Assembly (NCBI GenBank): GCA_905480145.1
Contig: CAJQPA010000003.1
Span: 28,763-92,762, forward strand
Source: an uncultured Flavobacteriales bacterium
GTDB taxonomy: Bacteria > Bacteroidota > Bacteroidia > Flavobacteriales_D > Crocinitomicaceae
Length of the DNA: 64,000 bases
Direction of reading: 5' to 3'
Shown here: positions 26,155 to 34,871 of the stretch, piece after piece
Layout: each line of letters starts with the position of its first letter
Numbering within the stretch: the first letter of the stretch is position 1
Program-made: the position numbers and the translations under genes
The notes under the pieces: model-generated
The model's database searches: none
Told to the model about the DNA's origin: nothing
What the model saw: only the letters and a program-made list of their open reading frames with translations

Positions 26155-27279
26155 ATGAGAATTGGCATAAATACTCGTTTTTTACTTTCAAATAAAATGG
26201 AAGGTTTTGGTTGGTACACCTATGAAATTGTTCGTAGAATAGTAAAAAATCATCCGGAACATGAATTTGTATTCTTCTTCGATCGACCTTACGATGAAAA
26301 ATTTATTTTTAGTGACAATGTAACGCCAATAGTATTATCCCCTCAAGCTAGACATCCATTTTTATTCTATATTTGGTTTGAATTTGCCATTAAAAGAGCC
26401 TTAAAAAAGCATAAAATTGATTTGTTTTTCTCGCCTGATGGTTATTTATCTCTTTCTTCTAAAATTGATCAAATTGGAGTAATCCATGATATTAATTTTG
26501 AACATAATCCGAAAGATGTAAAGTGGCTAGCTAGAAAATACTACCATTACTTTTTTCCCCGTTTTGCAAAAAAAGCAAAACACATTATAACAGTTAGCGA
26601 ATACTCCAAAGCTGATATTTCTGAGACCTATGGTATTCACACTTCTAAAATTACTTCAATTTGGAATGGAGCATCCGATTTATTCAAACCAATGGATAAT
26701 ACATCTGAAATTCAATTGAAATTTGCTAATGGCAAACCCTATTTTCTATTTGTAGGAGCACTCTCACCGCGTAAAAATCTTAAACGACTTATAGAAGCAT
26801 TTGAAATATTCAAAACGAATAACCCTAAAAGTAATTACCAATTAGTTATTGTTGGAAAGGAACTTTGGAAGAATTCGAATACAGGCATCACAATTTCAAA
26901 GTCGATCCAAGAGCAAATTCATTTCACTGGACATGTTGCTTTGAATGAATTGGTCGAAATTATGGGAGCAGCTTCTGTGTTTACTTTTGTGCCTTATTTC
27001 GAAGGCTTTGGAATACCTTTAGTGGAAGCTATGAAGTGCGGCACGCCAATTCTTTCAGGAGATAAAACATCATTGCCAGAGGTTGCTGGAAATGCAGCGC
27101 TATACTGTGACCCATTGAACACCAATGATATTGCAGAAAAACTTACGATTCTTGCACTTGATAATGAACTCCAAAAGGAACTTTCTAAAAAAGGCATTGA
27201 ACGGGGAGAAATGTTTTCTTGGGATAAAGCTGCAGAAGCGACGTGGGAAGTAATTGAATCTGCTTTACTTAAAGATTAA
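26155..27279 (+). CDS. Glycosyltransferase family 4 (GT-B fold)
   Basis: 374 residues with no signal or membrane helix. The N-terminal half starts MRIGINTRFLLSNKMEGFGWYTYEIV. The C-terminal donor-binding domain has LFVGALSPRKNLKRLIEAFE and the family 4 E-x7-E region (VPYFEGFGIPLVEAMKCGTPIL, then SLPEVAGNAALYCDP). It probably transfers a sugar from a nucleotide-sugar to a surface glycan; acceptor unknown. Its last 15 bases overlap the convergent lipoprotein gene. Confidence 0.92.
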   Translation: MRIGINTRFLLSNKMEGFGWYTYEIVRRIVKNHPEHEFVFFFDRPYDEKFIFSDNVTPIVLSPQARHPFLFYIWFEFAIKRALKKHKIDLFFSPDGYLSLSSKIDQIGVIHDINFEHNPKDVKWLARKYYHYFFPRFAKKAKHIITVSEYSKADISETYGIHTSKITSIWNGASDLFKPMDNTSEIQLKFANGKPYFLFVGALSPRKNLKRLIEAFEIFKTNNPKSNYQLVIVGKELWKNSNTGITISKSIQEQIHFTGHVALNELVEIMGAASVFTFVPYFEGFGIPLVEAMKCGTPILSGDKTSLPEVAGNAALYCDPLNTNDIAEKLTILALDNELQKELSKKGIERGEMFSWDKAAEATWEVIESALLKD

Positions 27280-27843
27280 ATCAATATAAGGAATTGCGAA
27301 ATCTATTAAAGGACCACCGTTCTGATAGAAGTTTGTCGTTGAAATAGTCATTCCATTCATCGAATATGGAAAACTCATACTGTCTTTTCTTACTACCCGT
27401 CCTATAGTGTTGCCAATGTTGGTTCCCCAGTCTGTTTGAGTTCGACGAACGGAATAATCCACTCCTGCTTGAAAATAAACAGGCGTGGCTGGAAGAATGT
27501 ATGAAGTTTCCGTTGAAGAAAAAGTCTTCGAATCTCCATAAATAATAGTGTTCGTTGAAAGATCAATTATTTGCATCAAATAAGGCGTTGATTCCATCCC
27601 AGAAACAGACCGATAACCGACCATACATAACTCTTGAGGATTCGATAAATTAAAGGTGTATTCATGAACTTCAGTGTCCATTGTCACCTCGTCAGAATAT
27701 CCTGAAGCGAGAGTAGCAGTAAAAATGTTTTTAAACTCTGAGTAATTCGGATCACACTCCATTAATTCGTCTTTTTCCTGTGTGCAAGATAGAGCGTAGA
27801 TTCCGATACTAGAAATGATAAAAATAAATTTAAGAATTCTCAT
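27265..27843 (-). CDS. Predicted lipoprotein, uncharacterised
   Basis: 192 residues. Hydrophobic start with lipobox YALSC (Cys20). The mature part is beta-rich (YSDEVTMDTEVHEYTFNL; VGYRSVSGMESTPYLMQIIDLSTNTIIYGD) and resembles a DUF4082-like jelly-roll fold, but that resemblance is by eye only. The stop overlaps the end of the glycosyltransferase gene tail to tail by 15 bases, with no terminator between them. Confidence 0.7.
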   Translation of the reverse strand: MRILKFIFIISSIGIYALSCTQEKDELMECDPNYSEFKNIFTATLASGYSDEVTMDTEVHEYTFNLSNPQELCMVGYRSVSGMESTPYLMQIIDLSTNTIIYGDSKTFSSTETSYILPATPVYFQAGVDYSVRRTQTDWGTNIGNTIGRVVRKDSMSFPYSMNGMTISTTNFYQNGGPLIDFAIPYIDLIFK

Positions 27844-27918
27844 TTGTCAATAGTTCTAAGTCTAAACCCATAACGAATAAGATCAAAAAAAGGTTGAGTT
27901 TGAATAGAAGTTTATTCC

Positions 27919-28449
27919 CTAAACGTAGTATGGCGCAATCATCCAATAAACAACGACACCAGTAACGGCAACATACATCCATAAAGGCCAAGCAAATCTG
28001 GTCCATTTTTTATGACGTTCAAAATCTCCTTGCCAAGCAAATAAATAAGTAAACAAAACTATTGGAATAATAATGACACTCAGTAAAATATGAGACGTCA
28101 AAATAAAATAGTATACCATTTTGGCTTCTCCTCCGTATGACGTTGAATCAGAAGTTATATGATAAGCAACATATGTCAATAAAAATATTGCACTTAAAAT
28201 AAAAGCGAATTGTATTAAACGCTGATGTAGCATTTTATTTTTTGATTTAATTGCCAATAAGGCTCCAACCAATACAACGGCTGTTAACGCATTTATTGAC
28301 GCATAAAATGGTGGAAGAAAAGAAAAATCTACCCCCTCTATTTTTACTCCAAACAATAGTGCTACCGCTAAAGGGATTACGATTGAAAAAATATAAATCA
28401 ATCGTTTAACCTTTTTTAATTTATTTAACTCCATCGATTCCATATTCAT
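27919..28449 (-). CDS. DUF420-family membrane protein of the oxidase operon
   Basis: 176 residues with five predicted helices. Histidines sit in or near helices (MLHQRLIQFAF, YVAYHITSD, LTSHILLSVI, DFERHKKWTRFAWPLWMYVAVTGVVVY), the typical DUF420 (YozB-like) pattern; some relatives assist cytochrome oxidase assembly. Last gene of the ctaB-cox-sco operon. The ATG at 28449 overlaps the SCO stop by 29 nt; an alternative ATG at 28434 would reduce this to 14. Confidence 0.88.
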   Translation of the reverse strand: MNMESMELNKLKKVKRLIYIFSIVIPLAVALLFGVKIEGVDFSFLPPFYASINALTAVVLVGALLAIKSKNKMLHQRLIQFAFILSAIFLLTYVAYHITSDSTSYGGEAKMVYYFILTSHILLSVIIIPIVLFTYLFAWQGDFERHKKWTRFAWPLWMYVAVTGVVVYWMIAPYYV

Positions 28450-29089
28450 CTTTTAATAGTTTTCTAATGTCATTGTCTAAAACATCCATCTGTTCTATGG
28501 AGGTACCTTGATATATTCCTCTAACGTGACCTTCCTTATCCACTAAGGCAAAGTATTCTGTATGTCCAAATCCACCGTCTGCCTCAGAATTTCTCTCAGC
28601 GCCATTAAAGAAACTCTTTGCTAATAGATGTGTAGCATCTTCATCACCAGTCATGAAATGCCAGTTAGTGGCCTTTATATCTCTTCTTTCTATATAACGT
28701 CGTAAGTTTGAAGGAGTATCTCTCATTGGGTCAATAGAAAAAGATAAAAACTGAACATGATCACTAAGGTCTATCGTCGCTTGGGCTAATGCATCCATAT
28801 TAGAAGTCATTGGCGGACAAATAGTAGGACAATTCGTAAAGAAAAAATCTGCAACCCATATCTTTTCTTTAATGTCTTCGGACCTAATTAATAGTGAATC
28901 TTGATTTAAATATTCAAACTCAGGAACAACATGATACAAGGTATCTGCTATTTCTTTACCGTCAATGATAACATATTCGACGTCTCTTTCACCAAGAATA
29001 GGCAATGGGTTAACAATTTCATCCGTCTCACAAGAAAACGCAACAATTAAACCGAAACAGATGAATATATTATTTATTGCGTGCTTCAT
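28421..29089 (-). CDS. SCO1/SenC-family copper chaperone, lipoprotein
   Basis: Delivers copper to the CuA site of cytochrome c oxidase. From the ATG at 29089 the 222-residue product has a lipobox (VAFSCE, about Cys20); a longer start at 29122 would hide it. The copper site is complete: FFTNCPTICPPM (CxxxC) and the distal His in GFGHTEYFALVDKEG. The thioredoxin-like fold continues with FLSFSIDPMRDTPSNLRRY. It overlaps the upstream Sco-like gene by 20 nt. Confidence 0.93.
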   Translation of the reverse strand: MKHAINNIFICFGLIVAFSCETDEIVNPLPILGERDVEYVIIDGKEIADTLYHVVPEFEYLNQDSLLIRSEDIKEKIWVADFFFTNCPTICPPMTSNMDALAQATIDLSDHVQFLSFSIDPMRDTPSNLRRYIERRDIKATNWHFMTGDEDATHLLAKSFFNGAERNSEADGGFGHTEYFALVDKEGHVRGIYQGTSIEQMDVLDNDIRKLLKDEYGIDGVK

Positions 29090-29741
29090 TCTTGTCATAT
29101 TCCTTTTGTAATAGACCGACATGTTGATTCATTCTTCGAATCATACCCTCCGTTTTTCCAGAAAGGACCATTCTTAAATGATTTTCTCTATCCAATAAAA
29201 GCATTAATTCTTGATAAGCTTGATTTCCAAAAAACTCGTCACCTTCACGCAGTAATTTCTCATCGTTTCGCTCAAAATCGTATAGCTTCTTTGGGTCACC
29301 AGATGCCAGAATCCAAATTTCCGGATCATAATCCTCTACTCTATCATAAAGCATGGCTTCTACCGAAGATAAGTCTTTCAATGGTTCCCCTTTACCATCA
29401 GTAACGAAAGAAATAATTCTAACACCACCTTTCTCTTTCTTTTTCCGCAGTTTTTGATACACCAATTGGTCCAAATGCCACATTGAAACAGCACAGTTTC
29501 CAGGGCAAGAAGGTTGAAGAGTAGTTACAAGCATCACTTGATCACTATAGTCTTTATAAGAATGTTCATTCCCTTTTACATCGGTGAAAGTATAATTAGT
29601 AGCTACTCCAAAATCATCGAGCTGTTTAAACTGATGGGAGCAACCCCGAGTGCTAATAAATACCAAAATAAAAGCCGGACTAAACAAAAGTACTATTACA
29701 AGTAGCTTTTGTTTTAATCCGGCAGTCTTCTTTGCAGACAT
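29070..29741 (-). CDS. Sco/thioredoxin-like protein with one N-terminal membrane helix
   Basis: 223 residues. A membrane anchor (LLVIVLLFSPAFILVFIST) is followed by a Sco-like thioredoxin fold: FTDVKGNEHSYKDYSDQVMLVTTLQPSCPGNCAVSM (CxxxC) and VRIISFVTDGKGE. The distal part has LMLLLDRENHLRMVLSG, where a Sco1 protein would carry a copper-binding His; I do not see a clear equivalent. It could be a thiol-disulfide partner of the downstream SCO protein. Second Sco-type gene in this operon. Confidence 0.8.
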   Translation of the reverse strand: MSAKKTAGLKQKLLVIVLLFSPAFILVFISTRGCSHQFKQLDDFGVATNYTFTDVKGNEHSYKDYSDQVMLVTTLQPSCPGNCAVSMWHLDQLVYQKLRKKKEKGGVRIISFVTDGKGEPLKDLSSVEAMLYDRVEDYDPEIWILASGDPKKLYDFERNDEKLLREGDEFFGNQAYQELMLLLDRENHLRMVLSGKTEGMIRRMNQHVGLLQKEYDKNEARNK

Positions 29742-29755
29742 GTGTCTAAGTAAAT

Positions 29756-30124
29756 TTAATTTGCTACCTCTGAAAGGGCACCAAAAATTGCTGTTCCTTC
29801 ATTAAGAAGGATGAAAATAAGATAAGCTGCAAAAACGAAATATGGCAATAAAATAACATACTTTAATCCTTTTCTTTCATCACCAAGGTGCATGAATGAA
29901 AGAACAATGTATCCTGCTTTAACTATTGTTAAAACAATAAAAATCCATTTAATAATTTGCCAATAATCACTAGACTGCTTAATCATAGATCCTAAAGCAA
30001 CTTCCACCGCTGTAATAGCAGTCAATAAAAAAGTTACCTTCCATATTGTCTTGCGAAGTTCAACTCCTTTCTCTTCACTGTGATGAGCGTCTAAAGAATA
30101 CTCAATAATATCATCTCTTAACAT
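29756..30124 (-). CDS. Cytochrome oxidase subunit IV-like protein
   Basis: 122 residues with three predicted helices, the usual layout of CyoD/COX4-type small subunits (TFLLTAITAVEVALGSMI; IIKWIFIVLTIVKAGYIVLSFMHLGDE; YFVFAAYLIFILL). The motif VLSFMHLGDE matches Bacteroidota CyoD-like proteins. It lies 14 nt upstream of the Sco-like gene and 18 nt after the second subunit III gene. Confidence 0.9.
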   Translation of the reverse strand: MLRDDIIEYSLDAHHSEEKGVELRKTIWKVTFLLTAITAVEVALGSMIKQSSDYWQIIKWIFIVLTIVKAGYIVLSFMHLGDERKGLKYVILLPYFVFAAYLIFILLNEGTAIFGALSEVAN

Positions 30125-30142
30125 AATGCTAATTTTTACTTA

Positions 30143-31168
30143 TTATACTAGATAGAAGAATGTAAATACAAATACCCAAACTAAATCGACAAAATGCCAG
30201 TAAAGTCCTGTTTTTTCAACCATTTCGTAATGGCCTCTTGCATGGTAAGTACCTTTAATTACTCCTAACAAAATCAGAATGTTAATCATAACTCCTGAAA
30301 ATACGTGAAAACCGTGAAACCCAGTAATAAAGAAAAAGAACTGACCGTAATGCTGAGGACCGTATTCATTCTGCTTCATGTTCGCACCATAAATCACTCT
30401 ATTTGCTTCTCCAGAATTTACAGCTTCTTCATACATTGCTATGGCTTCAGCTCCTTCAATTTCAGAACCAATTTCATGGTCACCACCAAATTCTTTGACG
30501 ATTAATGTCATGTCTGAATTGGCCATTTTGTTAACTTTCGCCTTAGATCCGTCGTGTAATGTGATAATTCCATTATGAAGATGACCATCTGCAATTGCAT
30601 GTTGATATTCGTGCTTTAAGTCTTCTGTAACTTTATCTCCTACCATATGGTGATGACCGGCTACTGTTACTTCAAAACTTTCTATCTCTCCAAAGTTTCC
30701 TTTAACGATGGCCAAAGAACCATCTGCCAATTCAACTTTTCCAAAATCAGAACCATGAATAAAATGCGACCACTCCCAAGCTTGAGAACCAACGAAGAAG
30801 AAACCACCAATAATAGTAGCAATCATCCATTTTGTCACTCCTTTCCTGTCCATTCTGTGACCAGCTTCTACTGCGAGTACCATCGTTACAGATGACACAA
30901 TCAGAATAAAGGTCATCAAGGCAACATATATCAAAGGGTAATTACCCTCCAACAAAGGAAGTGAGTGAAATGTCTCCTCACCAATTGGCCATGAGCCTAA
31001 ATAATCGTGTCTTGTAAACCCGTATGAAATAAGTAGTCCTGTGAAAGTCAAGGCATCAGATACCAAGAAAAACCACATCATTAACTTTCCGTAACTCGTG
31101 CTAAATGGAGAGATCTTTCCTCCCCACAAGGTTTTTGAGTCAATTTCTTTAGAAGCGTGTCCTGCCAT
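30143..31168 (-). CDS. Cytochrome c oxidase subunit III, with His-rich insert
   Basis: 341 residues. Membrane helices flank the conserved features: YGKLMMWFFLVSDALTF, FVGSQAWEWSHFIHG, FFFFITGFHGFHVFSG, LYWHFVDLVWVFVFTFFYLV. Between residues about 143 and 272 is a hydrophilic insert (including GHHHM and DGHLHNG) not found in classical CoxC. I recall inserts at this position in other flavobacterial homologs, so it is probably a lineage trait. Part of the caa3/cbb-like heme-copper oxidase encoded elsewhere; subunits I and II are not in this window. Confidence 0.92.
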   Translation of the reverse strand: MAGHASKEIDSKTLWGGKISPFSTSYGKLMMWFFLVSDALTFTGLLISYGFTRHDYLGSWPIGEETFHSLPLLEGNYPLIYVALMTFILIVSSVTMVLAVEAGHRMDRKGVTKWMIATIIGGFFFVGSQAWEWSHFIHGSDFGKVELADGSLAIVKGNFGEIESFEVTVAGHHHMVGDKVTEDLKHEYQHAIADGHLHNGIITLHDGSKAKVNKMANSDMTLIVKEFGGDHEIGSEIEGAEAIAMYEEAVNSGEANRVIYGANMKQNEYGPQHYGQFFFFITGFHGFHVFSGVMINILILLGVIKGTYHARGHYEMVEKTGLYWHFVDLVWVFVFTFFYLV

Positions 31169-31192
31169 TCTATATAAATTTTAAGTGCAAGT

Positions 31193-32263
31193 TTAATGAA
31201 TAAAAAGCAAAAATAGTAATAAAAAGACCCATAAAAAGCCTAAAAAGTGCCAGAATGCTGCTCCCATTCTGATCCGTAATACATTTTCTTCCGTGATTCC
31301 CCCTGTAAATGAACGAATTACAACTCTCATTAAATAAAAGAGTGTTCCGAAAATATGTAATAAGTGCATAAAGGTAATTATGTATAAATACGATGAAGCA
31401 GTATCTGCCGACTCCATTGATTTAATTTGAAGGTGATTTGTTAACTTTTTACCGTCAAGTATTAACTCTCTATCCTCATATCCTAATTCTTTTCCTTTAT
31501 AATAAATATGGAAATCCTTTCCTACTTCTCCTTTAATATAAAAATCGCCTCTTAAATCTCGAACATTAATTGCCAATTGTGACAAGCGTAATCGGTCTAA
31601 ATACTGAATGTCATTATCTTCCTCCGTTTTCAATTCTCCATTAACCAATAATAAAGGTGAATTCTCAAAATAAATTTCAAAGTCATTCCCATACTTTTTC
31701 ACTTTAAAAGTTTCACTTTCACTTACCTTCTCGAACTGAGACATAAACGATTGATATTCTTTTAACTGAACATCATTCATCTTTTTACCCTTTAGCAAGT
31801 AATCATTGCCATTTATTTCTATAAAGTCTCCTTTATATTTTACTTCATAATAATCTCCGTATTTACCTTCCGTCACCAAAATATAATTACGTCCGGCATG
31901 CACTCCATTGTCCACTAATTCTCCATATCCTTTAAATTGGAAGTAAACAAAAAGAACCCCCAAGATAAATGAAACGAGAAGAGTAAGTTTAACCAGTTTT
32001 GACTTGGCTTGTTTAGAAAATCTAACCGCAGCTATCAAACAGGCACTACTTAGGATAATCATTGCCGTACTCATCCAAAAAGGTGTCGGTAGTTGGAACT
32101 TTAGCCAGAATGAATCACCCATTGACACGATGTACCCAGAAGTCAAACCTCCAAACAACATACAAACGCTCAACATACTCACATAAACAATGTTTAATCT
32201 AGCTTTATCTTTCTTCGCTCTGTCGTCTGCAGCCGCGGAATCTTGCTTCAACTGTTCGCTCAT
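31193..32263 (-). CDS. Second cytochrome oxidase subunit III-like protein, with long repeat insert
   Basis: 356 residues, against the roughly 195 I recall for the flavobacterial counterpart. Helices at about 25-48, 62-80 and 90-110 are followed by a hydrophilic stretch of about 165 residues (124-286), then two last helices (SSYLYIITFMHLLHIFGTLFYL and GAAFWHFLGFLWVFLLLFLLF). The insert contains three similar units: GDYYEVKYKG...YLLKGKK, NDFEIYFEN...LLLVNGELK and KDFHIYYKG...LILDGKKL. The ATG overlaps the ctaB stop by 4 nt (ATGA). Confidence 0.88.
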   Translation of the reverse strand: MSEQLKQDSAAADDRAKKDKARLNIVYVSMLSVCMLFGGLTSGYIVSMGDSFWLKFQLPTPFWMSTAMIILSSACLIAAVRFSKQAKSKLVKLTLLVSFILGVLFVYFQFKGYGELVDNGVHAGRNYILVTEGKYGDYYEVKYKGDFIEINGNDYLLKGKKMNDVQLKEYQSFMSQFEKVSESETFKVKKYGNDFEIYFENSPLLLVNGELKTEEDNDIQYLDRLRLSQLAINVRDLRGDFYIKGEVGKDFHIYYKGKELGYEDRELILDGKKLTNHLQIKSMESADTASSYLYIITFMHLLHIFGTLFYLMRVVIRSFTGGITEENVLRIRMGAAFWHFLGFLWVFLLLFLLFIH

Positions 32264-33165
32264 AGTCCTAATAATTTGAGAATTTCTTCATCTACACGAT
32301 CAAAAACGTAGACAAATTGGATAATTGGTAAATATATGAATGAAGCAAACATTAGACGCTTCGCATCCTTTACTTCTAGAGATAAATAAAGACGATAGGC
32401 TAGGATGAAAAAACCTATTCCAAAAACAATTGCAAAAACAAATGAATAACCTCCAGTAATTCCCATTATCCATGGTAAAAGACTAAAAGGTATTAATGCT
32501 AAAGAATAAACAACAATTTGAAATGCTGACCCCTTTGTTTTCCCTTCTTTTGAAGGAAGTAAAGAGAATCCGCCTGCCTTATAGTCATCATACATCACCC
32601 AAGCAATTGCCCAAAAATGAGGAAACTGCCATGTAAACTGAACAAAAAATAAGATTCCAGGAATCAATCCAAACTCTCCTGTGTGAGCTATCGCACCCAA
32701 TAAAGGTGGTATAGCCCCTGGTATGGCGCCCACAAATACCGCCCAAGGTGTTTTTCTTTTTAATGGCGTATATACAAATACATATAAAAAATAGGCCAAA
32801 AGCCCCAATAATGCAGAATACAAATTAATCATGTAAAGAAGTGCCGTTCCGGAAATCAAGCATATAGCAACAACTGCAAAGCCTTCATTAACCGACATCA
32901 ACCCTTGAGGCAAAGGTCGGTTTTGAGTTCTCTTCATTAACTTATCCAGTTCACGTTCCCAAATTTGATTCGTTCCGTTAGATGCAGCTGTAACAAGCAT
33001 TCCACCAACAAGTAAGTAAAGAATAATAGTACTGTCCGACCCTCCAACAAAAAGATAACTAGCCAAAGCTGAAACAACCACTAAAGCAGAAAGGCGAAAC
33101 TTCATGAAAACGAAGTATTCCTTTATTTTTTGCATTATTGTTTGTTTTACGACTGAACTTTCCAT
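32260..33165 (-). CDS. ctaB: Protoheme IX farnesyltransferase (heme O synthase)
   Basis: Adds a farnesyl group to heme b to make heme o, needed by heme-copper oxidases. 301 residues with about eight membrane helices. Conserved prenyl-diphosphate site: NGTNQIWERELDKLMKRTQNRPLP near residues 64-87. Further family features include YTPLKRKTPWAVFVGAIPGAIPP and FVQFTWQFPHFWAIAWVMYDDYKAGGF. First gene of the seven-gene leftward oxidase operon, with a promoter directly upstream. Confidence 0.96.
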   Translation of the reverse strand: MESSVVKQTIMQKIKEYFVFMKFRLSALVVVSALASYLFVGGSDSTIILYLLVGGMLVTAASNGTNQIWERELDKLMKRTQNRPLPQGLMSVNEGFAVVAICLISGTALLYMINLYSALLGLLAYFLYVFVYTPLKRKTPWAVFVGAIPGAIPPLLGAIAHTGEFGLIPGILFFVQFTWQFPHFWAIAWVMYDDYKAGGFSLLPSKEGKTKGSAFQIVVYSLALIPFSLLPWIMGITGGYSFVFAIVFGIGFFILAYRLYLSLEVKDAKRLMFASFIYLPIIQFVYVFDRVDEEILKLLGL

Positions 33166-33182
33166 AGTGTCTTTTTGCGGTA

Positions 33183-33214
33183 CAAAAGTAACTATTTTTT
33201 TACTGCTATAGAAA
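33183..33214 (-). promoter_or_regulatory. Bacteroidota-type promoter for the ctaB-cox-sco operon
   Basis: On the minus strand TTTC (33214-33211) and TACTTTTG (33190-33183) are separated by 20 nt. The -7 box is perfect and the -33 differs in one base. The leader to the ctaB ATG would be about 10 nt. Confidence 0.6.
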
Positions 33215-33582
33215 GAAAAAGACGGTACAGTTTAGGAATCAGAAATGCAATAAACGAATCAAAACACAAAAGTTCTTCTTTTCGATATTGTAAATGTATT
33301 GATCCAAGATACGATTTCCGATGTGTGTTTTTTCAAGTAAACCAATTTCGATCAGATGCAAATGAAAAATTACAGCATTGAACTTTAAAGAATTTTTAAT
33401 ATTGATTTGACTACCAGAAACATCAACTCTACAATCCTAATCATAGATTGGGATTCGCAATCTTAGAAGTATTTGTATGCAAAGAAAGGTGAATTTTATT
33501 CACCTTTCTTAATAATATTGTAAAATGGAATCTTCATTTTAGTTCGTTTATGATTTCAAACTGAAACAAAATAGGGTCATAA
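33215..33582. other. Gene-free stretch with two hairpins between ctaB and queA
   Basis: No convincing gene. Two hairpins are seen: AATCCTAATC / GATTGGGATT at 33433-33455 (10 pairs, one G-T, 3-nt loop), and AAGAAAGGTGAA / TTCACCTTTCTT at 33482-33510 (12 perfect pairs, 5-nt loop). The second lies 72 nt beyond the queA stop and may terminate queA, though the T-run on that strand is interrupted. Confidence 0.45.
33482..33510 (-). terminator. Likely terminator of queA
   Basis: Perfect 12-bp inverted repeat with a TTTTA loop; the arms themselves supply a pyrimidine-rich 3' side (CACCTTTCTT) and the downstream tail on the minus strand is only weakly T-rich. Confidence 0.55.
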
Positions 33583-34641
33583 TTAAATGATCATCATGGC
33601 ATCACCGTATGAGTAGAACCTATACTTCTCCTTCACAGCTTCCTCATATGCGCTCATCATTAGTTCATGACCACCAAATGCAGAAATCATCATTAATAAC
33701 GTTGAAAGCGGTGTGTGAAAGTTTGTAATTAAAACATCCGCAATACTAAAATCATATGGAGGGAAAATAAACTTATTGGTCCACCCTTGGTAAGGTTTTA
33801 ACATTCCTTCTGTAGAAACTGAAGTTTCAACTGCTCTCATAGCAGTAGAACCAACTGCAATAATTTTCTTCTTTTTTCTCTTCGCTGCATTAACAATGTC
33901 AGCGCATTCTTGTGTAATAAATGCTTGCTCTGAATCCATTTTATGCTTTGTCAAATCCTCCACTTCAACTGGTCGAAATGTTCCAAGACCAATGTGCAAA
34001 GTGACTTTTGCAAAATCAACTCCTTTCAATTCTAAACGCTTCATCAATTGACGAGAAAAATGCAGTCCCGCAGTTGGTGCCGCTACAGCTCCTTCTTCAG
34101 ATGCATAAATAGTTTGATATCTTTCCTCATCACTTTCTTCAACATCTCTTTTGATATATTTTGGAAGTGGTGTTTCACCTAATTCAGTGATTTTAGCCTT
34201 AAACTCTTCGTACGTCCCTTCAAAAAGGAAACGTAAAGTTCTACCCCGAGATGTGGTGTTATCGATTACTTCGGCAACTAAAGAATCGTCATCACCGAAA
34301 AATAATTTATTTCCTATTCTGATTTTTCTCGCTGGATCAACTAAAACATCCCACAAAAGACTTTCACGATTCAATTCTCTCAACAAGAAAACTTCGATTT
34401 TCGCGCCAGTTTTTTCTTTGTTCCCATACATACGAGCAGGGAAAACTTTCGTGTTATTCATTACCATTACATCTTCTTCATCAATGTAATCGATAACATC
34501 TTTAAACATTTTGTGTTCGATCTCTCCCGTATCCTTGTGCACCACCATTAAACGTGATTCATCTCTATTTTCTACTGGGTATTCTGCAATTAATTCTTCA
34601 GGTAAATCGAAGTTAAATTGCGAAAGTTTCATCTTATTCAT
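33583..34641 (-). CDS. queA: S-adenosylmethionine:tRNA ribosyltransferase-isomerase
   Basis: Makes epoxyqueuosine in tRNA by adding a ribosyl unit from AdoMet to preQ1. 352 residues, normal length. Conserved regions include [16 protein letters not shown] at the start, [31 protein letters not shown] and [16 protein letters not shown], then [21 protein letters not shown]. The start could also be the second Met, three codons in. A -7-like TACCTTTG lies on the minus strand at 34687-34680. Other queuosine genes are not in this window. Confidence 0.96.
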   Translation of the reverse strand: MNKMKLSQFNFDLPEELIAEYPVENRDESRLMVVHKDTGEIEHKMFKDVIDYIDEEDVMVMNNTKVFPARMYGNKEKTGAKIEVFLLRELNRESLLWDVLVDPARKIRIGNKLFFGDDDSLVAEVIDNTTSRGRTLRFLFEGTYEEFKAKITELGETPLPKYIKRDVEESDEERYQTIYASEEGAVAAPTAGLHFSRQLMKRLELKGVDFAKVTLHIGLGTFRPVEVEDLTKHKMDSEQAFITQECADIVNAAKRKKKKIIAVGSTAMRAVETSVSTEGMLKPYQGWTNKFIFPPYDFSIADVLITNFHTPLSTLLMMISAFGGHELMMSAYEEAVKEKYRFYSYGDAMMII

Positions 34642-34679
34642 AACAATCTATGTTTTTGACACTCCCAAAAATGGGAACG

Positions 34680-34687
34680 CAAAGGTA
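34680..34687 (-). promoter_or_regulatory. -7 element for queA
   Basis: TACCTTTG on the minus strand matches TAnnTTTG and lies about 39 nt before the queA ATG. No -33 box recognised. Confidence 0.45.
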
Positions 34688-34842
34688 AAAAAAATAAATA
34701 GTATACGTTCGATCAATGATTCGTTAAATTTTGACTCTTTTTTTACGCCTAAAATTGATATTTGTTTCAATAATTAGAAATGAAATTTAGCCTTAACATT
34801 TCAGTCGAATTATTATAATCCAATTAACACCATTTTTATTCT

Positions 34843-34850
34843 TAGTTTTG
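34843..34850 (+). promoter_or_regulatory. -7 element for the APS reductase gene
   Basis: TAGTTTTG matches TAnnTTTG. It overlaps an upstream in-frame ATG at 34848, which therefore cannot be the start; the next ATG at 34872 is correctly placed downstream. Confidence 0.5.
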
Positions 34851-34871
34851 AACTCACAAACATTATTAATA

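Noticed and set aside
33175..33381. 68-codon plus-strand frame upstream of ctaB
   Set aside because: It starts with TTG, overlaps the ctaB promoter, has basic, low-information composition and no family match; treated as chance.
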